Part shown: piece after piece, positions 59,832 through 64,000 of the stretch | Position numbering within the stretch: the stretch's first letter is position 1 | Layout of the letters: every line of letters begins with the position of its first letter | Assembly: GCA_029876055.1 (NCBI GenBank) | Contig: CM056874.1 | Coordinates: forward strand, 4,774,001-4,838,000 | Source of the DNA: Madurella fahalii | Taxonomy: Eukaryota; Ascomycota; Sordariomycetes; Sordariales | Direction: 5' to 3' | Length of the DNA: 64,000 nt | Position numbers and translations under genes: made by a program | Notes under the pieces: generated by a model | Told to the model about the DNA's origin: nothing | The model's database searches: none | Seen by the model: only the letters and a program-made list of their open reading frames with translations

Positions 59832-62819
59832 CCGTCCCAGCAGCAGGCGCAACGCATACAAAGTCAAACTTCCAAGGTTGTGCAGTCTAGTCCGCTGCTG
59901 GATCGTTGATTTAGCGACATGGTGATGCAGCTGGTCTTCCTTTTCTTCGAGGCCCTACGATGGCATTCGTGGCCGATCTATACTTTTCATTGTCCAGCGC
60001 TCGGCAAATCACGAGTGGTGAGTGACGAGATACCCCTGGTTGGGATGTTGGGTCCAGGTTGGTTATTGGTTAGGCTCAGCGGTGTGGATAGGTACATACC
60101 TACCCTCGCAACAGAAACTTAAATTAGCGCAGTACGCAGTTACAACATCTACCTATTCAGGGGGGGGGGGGGGGGGGCATTTCTGCTGGATGTAAAAGCA
60201 CATAGACTGGCGCCCCGTTGGAGATACCGTGTAGAGCTCTGGGTAATTGATACATTGGCAACTCAAGCATCTCTGACGCAGGGCAACCCTGACTCAATTC
60301 GGCGGTGTACGCACATGACAATCGCAGCCTTATGCGTCTGCTGAACCTTTCTCTCGTTGGGAACGCCATAGCCAACAGGCTCCTTGGACAAAGCGCCCAC
60401 CTGGAACACCAAGTGAGAGGCAGGCGGCCACCAACATCAACCGACGAGTTGACCACACAAATAGCATCACCTCCAGTTCGGTCCCCAACTCCAATACGCA
60501 CATACAGCTGTCTGGAGATGCGTGGTGTTATCCTGCTACCAGAAGAATCTGGCATCTAGAAATATAAAGTGTGAGACGTTGCCCGGGGAATATCCAATCC
60601 GGGGGAGGTATTCCACACCACGAAGCCCCCGCCAGCCCGCACGAACTGTTGGTCTGGGCGCAATGAGACAGCTTCGGGCCAAGACGATACGCGAGATTGG
60701 GTTCCTCACCGTGAACTGCGAGACAGAAACGCTTTCTGGCCAAGAGAAAACAGCGGAAAACACTGCGATTGGCTCCCCGGAGGGGGGGGGATGTGTGGGG
60801 TTGCTGGAAGCCTGCAGATTCAAGACATGGAAGAAGCATGCTTGTGAGGGCAGACCGCCGGGTACGTGGCGTGGTACTACACCGATAGATGGTTGGCTAA
60901 GGGTAGGTGTGTATATACGTATACCTAAGAGAGCCAGAAGGGTAAATGTAGATACCGTGTTGATTCCCTGAAATGGATAATAACAGTATGCCTTTTTAGC
61001 CAGCGAAGAACAGGACGATCGTTGGTCGCTAGCGTCTTCTCATCTTCCACTTGGTACGCGCCCTTGATAATACCAACGCCCGGCCCAAAGCTCGATTCAG
61101 CAGTAATTGTACAGAGCAAAGAGGCTAAGCATACTGGGATACCCATCTCCAGTTGCAAGATGGCCGTGGACTTGGTCTCTGAACGCACAGCCGGACCACT
61201 CAAAGAAGTGTTGGGAGCTGAGCCCGCCTTTCTGTGCCTTACTGCACGACTAATGTTCAAACAGTCGCGCACTAATGCGGCTACCCGAAGCAACGCACAG
61301 GACGCAAGGTCGTCCACCAGTTACGTGTGCGATGCAGCTTTAGCACGGCCATGAGTGGAAGAGGCGTGCTGCTGAACGCCTGACAGCTAAAGTTTGCTTG
61401 CCTCTCCTGCGCACGCGTAGGGCCGCAGCCATGTGTACGACGCAACAAGTCGATGAGAAGTAAGGATGGCAGCCATAGGGACAACTGAAAAGGGCCCATT
61501 CGGGTCACTGATCAAAGGAACGTAAGCCACCGCAATCTGGCAGTAGCGGGTGGTGACCGTTTCCGGGAGGTACCGAGCGCATTCCAGCGGCCCTCGGGTA
61601 CCTCAATCAAGCAGCCTCACATTGCTCACAGGGATGTGTACCAACAGGACAAATTGACGAGTCCTCGTTGCCCTTCGAGAAGAAGTAGGTCCGGTTCTCT
61701 GCGTGAACATGTGGAGAAGCAGCACAATAAAAAGTGGCACAGAGGGAGTTCGGACGACACACCAAGGGGGTGGTGGTTGGGTTGCCCCCACGCTTCGAAG
61801 GGGCTCAACTGACTGCCCCGGGGATTGAGCACACTTATCATCCTTTTAAAGACAGCGGCTTGCTGCCTACGGCAGTGTAGGCCCTGCAGCAGGTCCCCAG
61901 GTCTTCTGAGCCGACCGAACACGGATGGATTGCCAACGGGTGAAGTGGGTTCCCCGGGGGTTGCCATCCAAAGTGCACTTTCGCACGCGGTTCCGGCAAG
62001 CTTCCGAATGCGTCAAGCCACTGGGCTCGTACGCAACACCGCAACAGCTTTGCTCGGCGCCAGGGCAATGATAAAGAGAATACAAATACAACTCCGGCAC
62101 CCCTTCCTTTTTCCCTGGCCATCAATAATTTTTGCCTGAGACAAAGCCTGTCCGCCACGTTCATTGAGGCAGCAGAAGCAGAAACCATCAACCGACAGGC
62201 GCGCTAGAGTCCCATGCCCTACCATCGAAGAGGAGAAGACAAAGAAAAGGCTACACCGGCACAACATCACCCCACGAAACAGCACCAAAGTTGTGAAGGG
62301 TTGTCGGCCATCGCGAAGGCTGCCGGGGACGTCCGCGGAGAGAGACATCTTGCTGAGAAGAACGAGGTTGAAGAGACCCTGATCCAGAGTGCACGATCTT
62401 GCGTCGCGGACATACCGCGTCCTGTCGGACATAAGGAACAGGTTGTTCAAAAGGGTTCGTACCATCCATCGCATCCTGTCCATTTTGGCCAAGCGAACTC
62501 AGCCATCTCCTGACATTGCCAAGTGCACAATCCACAGCCAGGAAGTGCCCGTCTTTCCCTGAGAAGCACTGTTGCAAAGCTGGTCTCGCCAATCCGTTCC
62601 CGACAGCAGTCTCACGATCTTGCTCCCACTTGGCAGCTCACCCACGAACTGGAGACTGCCTTCGTATTCGGAGTATGTCGCTTCTGTCATAGTTAAAGAA
62701 CTCACCAACTCCGAAAACGTAGGGGGCGACAGAAGGATCTGGAGCCGGCGAAATCAGTGAATTGGCTCGTTGCGCCCTTGGCCAACCATACGCAAAAGAA
62801 CAAATTTCGCGAATTCAAA
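59832..62819. other. Gene-poor region, no gene recognised
   Basis: Three kb with only short frames on both strands and no family motif or consistent splice model. It contains an 18-G tract at 60160-60177. The last several hundred bases should be the promoter and leader of the HMG-box gene. I see no transposon ends and no strong sign of repeat-induced point mutation by eye. Confidence 0.5.
60160..60177. repeat. Poly-G tract, 18 G
   Basis: Eighteen uninterrupted G on the plus strand about 330 bp after the PHD-finger gene, in noncoding DNA. It resembles the tract at 45678-45697. Confidence 0.85.
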
Positions 62820-64000
62820 ATGGACCGCACCACACCGCCGTCCCCTGCGCCGGTAAAAGCAGACGCGCTCCCAGCAGGTTTCAACGACTTGCTGCAACAT
62901 AATGCGGCAGCATCTTATCCTCGCGAGACTGCAAACACCGAATCCGTCCACGCGGACTCACAGCCGATATCGAGATACGGGACACCGACCCCGCAAGCGC
63001 ATCATCCTCAGGGGTTCGACACACCGATGGCATACCAACAACGCGGAGGCGGGGGGCAGCTCGTAAGACATTGTCGCATATTTTGGTCTTGGTTCGGGCG
63101 GCTAACGCGGACTTGCAGCCAAGTTATCACCAGCAGGCCATGTACCCACAGGACAACAGCCCTTATGGCCCAATTCCAGAAGTGAGTTAACCCAGGTTGC
63201 CGATGCTATCAGGTGAGCGGATACTGACACGATTTGTTGGAGGCGGCGCAGCCGTATAGTACCCCCGCAACCTCACCACCAACGCCGTCACATGGATTGG
63301 ACATCATGGCCGCTCGAAGTGGGAGCATGGCCCGTAACGACATCGGTGCGAAGGTGTTGGCGCCACGAAGTGGCCGCATCGAGAAGGCGGCGCCAAAGAA
63401 GAAGAAGGAACGGGCGAAGCCGCCGAAGAACGTGCCGGTCCTCGACAAGCCCATGAGCGAGCTCACAAAGGGGTCGTCGATACCGGTTGCCGACATTGAA
63501 CAATATGTGAACCGGTCGTCAGAGGTCCGCCAGCAGGAGGTCGAGATGGGCAAGAACCCTGGCAGGGTCAAGAGGCCCATGAATGCCTTCATGTTGTACC
63601 GAAAGGCATACCAGCAGCGCGCCAAGGAATGGGCGTCTCAGCACAACCACCAAGTCGTCTCCCGCGTCTGCGGCCTCAGCTGGCCACTGGAACCTGAGCA
63701 TATCCGGCAGCAGTTCAAGTCGTGGGCTGATATGGAGCGCGACAACCACCAGAAGGCCCACCCCAACTACAAGTTCACCCCGTCCAAGCCACATAAACCG
63801 ACCAAGTTTGATGAGAAGTTTGACAACCACAGCGACGGATCGGATCTGGAGGACTACGACTGGACCGGCAGGTCTGGGTCTCGGATGCGATCAGCCACGC
63901 ATACTCCCCACGATGAGGCCGACTATCTCCACAGCCAGGCCGCCTACGCGGCAACCCATCCGCTCCCACACCAGCTGGTGGGAATGCACGGGTTGGGAAT
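62820..64000 (+). CDS. HMG-box transcription factor, 3' truncated by window edge
   Basis: Sequence-specific HMG-box protein of the MATA_HMG/Ste11 type. Exons 62820-63062, 63119-63181 and 63252-beyond 64000 (the last acceptor could also be at 63243, which keeps the frame). The HMG box lies at about residues 206-285: GRVKRPMNAFMLYRKAYQQR, then NHQVVSRVCGLSWPLEPEHI and a final WADMERDNHQKAHPNYKF. Upstream is a basic segment (KKKKERAKPPKNVP) and a Ser/Pro/Gln-rich N-terminus; downstream begins an acidic/Ser-rich region. Similar proteins in Sordariales, such as FMF-1 and PaHMG5, control fertility and mating-type genes, but assigning this one to them is inference. The stop codon is outside the window. 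Confidence 0.85.

Noticed and set aside
1..64000. tRNA, rRNA or CRISPR arrays
   Set aside because: I looked for B-box-like GGTTCRANYCC with a fitting A box and for regularly spaced repeats and found none that hold up; a covariance-model search would be decisive.

Overview
The window is nuclear DNA of a filamentous ascomycete, most probably a Sordariomycete of the Sordariales/Chaetomiaceae type. The signs are moderately GC-rich coding sequence, short introns (mostly 50-130 bp) with GT(A/G)NGT donors and CTAAC/CTGAC-like branch sites, long leaders between genes, Ser/Pro/Gln-rich protein tails, and gene families typical of such fungi (Zn2Cys6 and C2H2 regulators, CCH1, NimE-type cyclin). All coding calls are gene models read by eye. 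For multi-exon genes I placed splice sites so that the reading frame closes through every junction, and exon coordinates are in the entries.

Layout. 1-5.6 kb: no gene recognised. 5.6-6.5 kb: C2H2 factor (+). 7.9-9.3 kb: acetate kinase (-). 10.1-11.6 kb: conserved-looking unknown protein (-). 12.8-13.4 kb: small protein made only of the DNA-binding half of a transposase (+). 14.9-17.4 kb: MFS phosphate-type transporter with seven exons (+). 18.3-21.4 kb: Zn2Cys6 transcription factor (-). 23.3-24.7 kb: THO-complex WD40 subunit (-), divergent from RIC1 (25.3-28.8 kb, +). 29.2-31.5 kb: unusual fusion of a zinc-finger-like domain to a glutathione S-transferase (+). 32.2-33.3 kb: casein kinase 2 beta subunit (+). 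34.3-35.8 kb: PAP2-type lipid phosphatase (-). 37.4-38.6 kb: mitochondrial ribosomal protein uL2m (-), divergent from a B-type cyclin (40.0-41.6 kb, +). 43.4-44.3 kb and 46.3-46.5 kb: unknown proteins (-). 49.0-55.7 kb: CCH1 calcium channel (-). 57.1-59.8 kb: PHD-finger chromatin protein (+). 59.8-62.8 kb: no gene recognised. 62.8 kb to the edge: HMG-box protein (+), truncated by the window.

The genes do not form a biosynthetic cluster. They are mostly housekeeping and regulatory genes: Golgi Rab GEF, mRNA export, mitochondrial translation, cell cycle, CK2, lipid and calcium handling. The most unusual items are the GST fusion, which needs a GC-AG intron, the stand-alone transposase-type helix-turn-helix gene flanked by telomere-like 13-mers, and a second candidate GC-AG intron in the phosphate-type transporter. 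No CRISPR array, rRNA, tRNA or intact transposon was seen.
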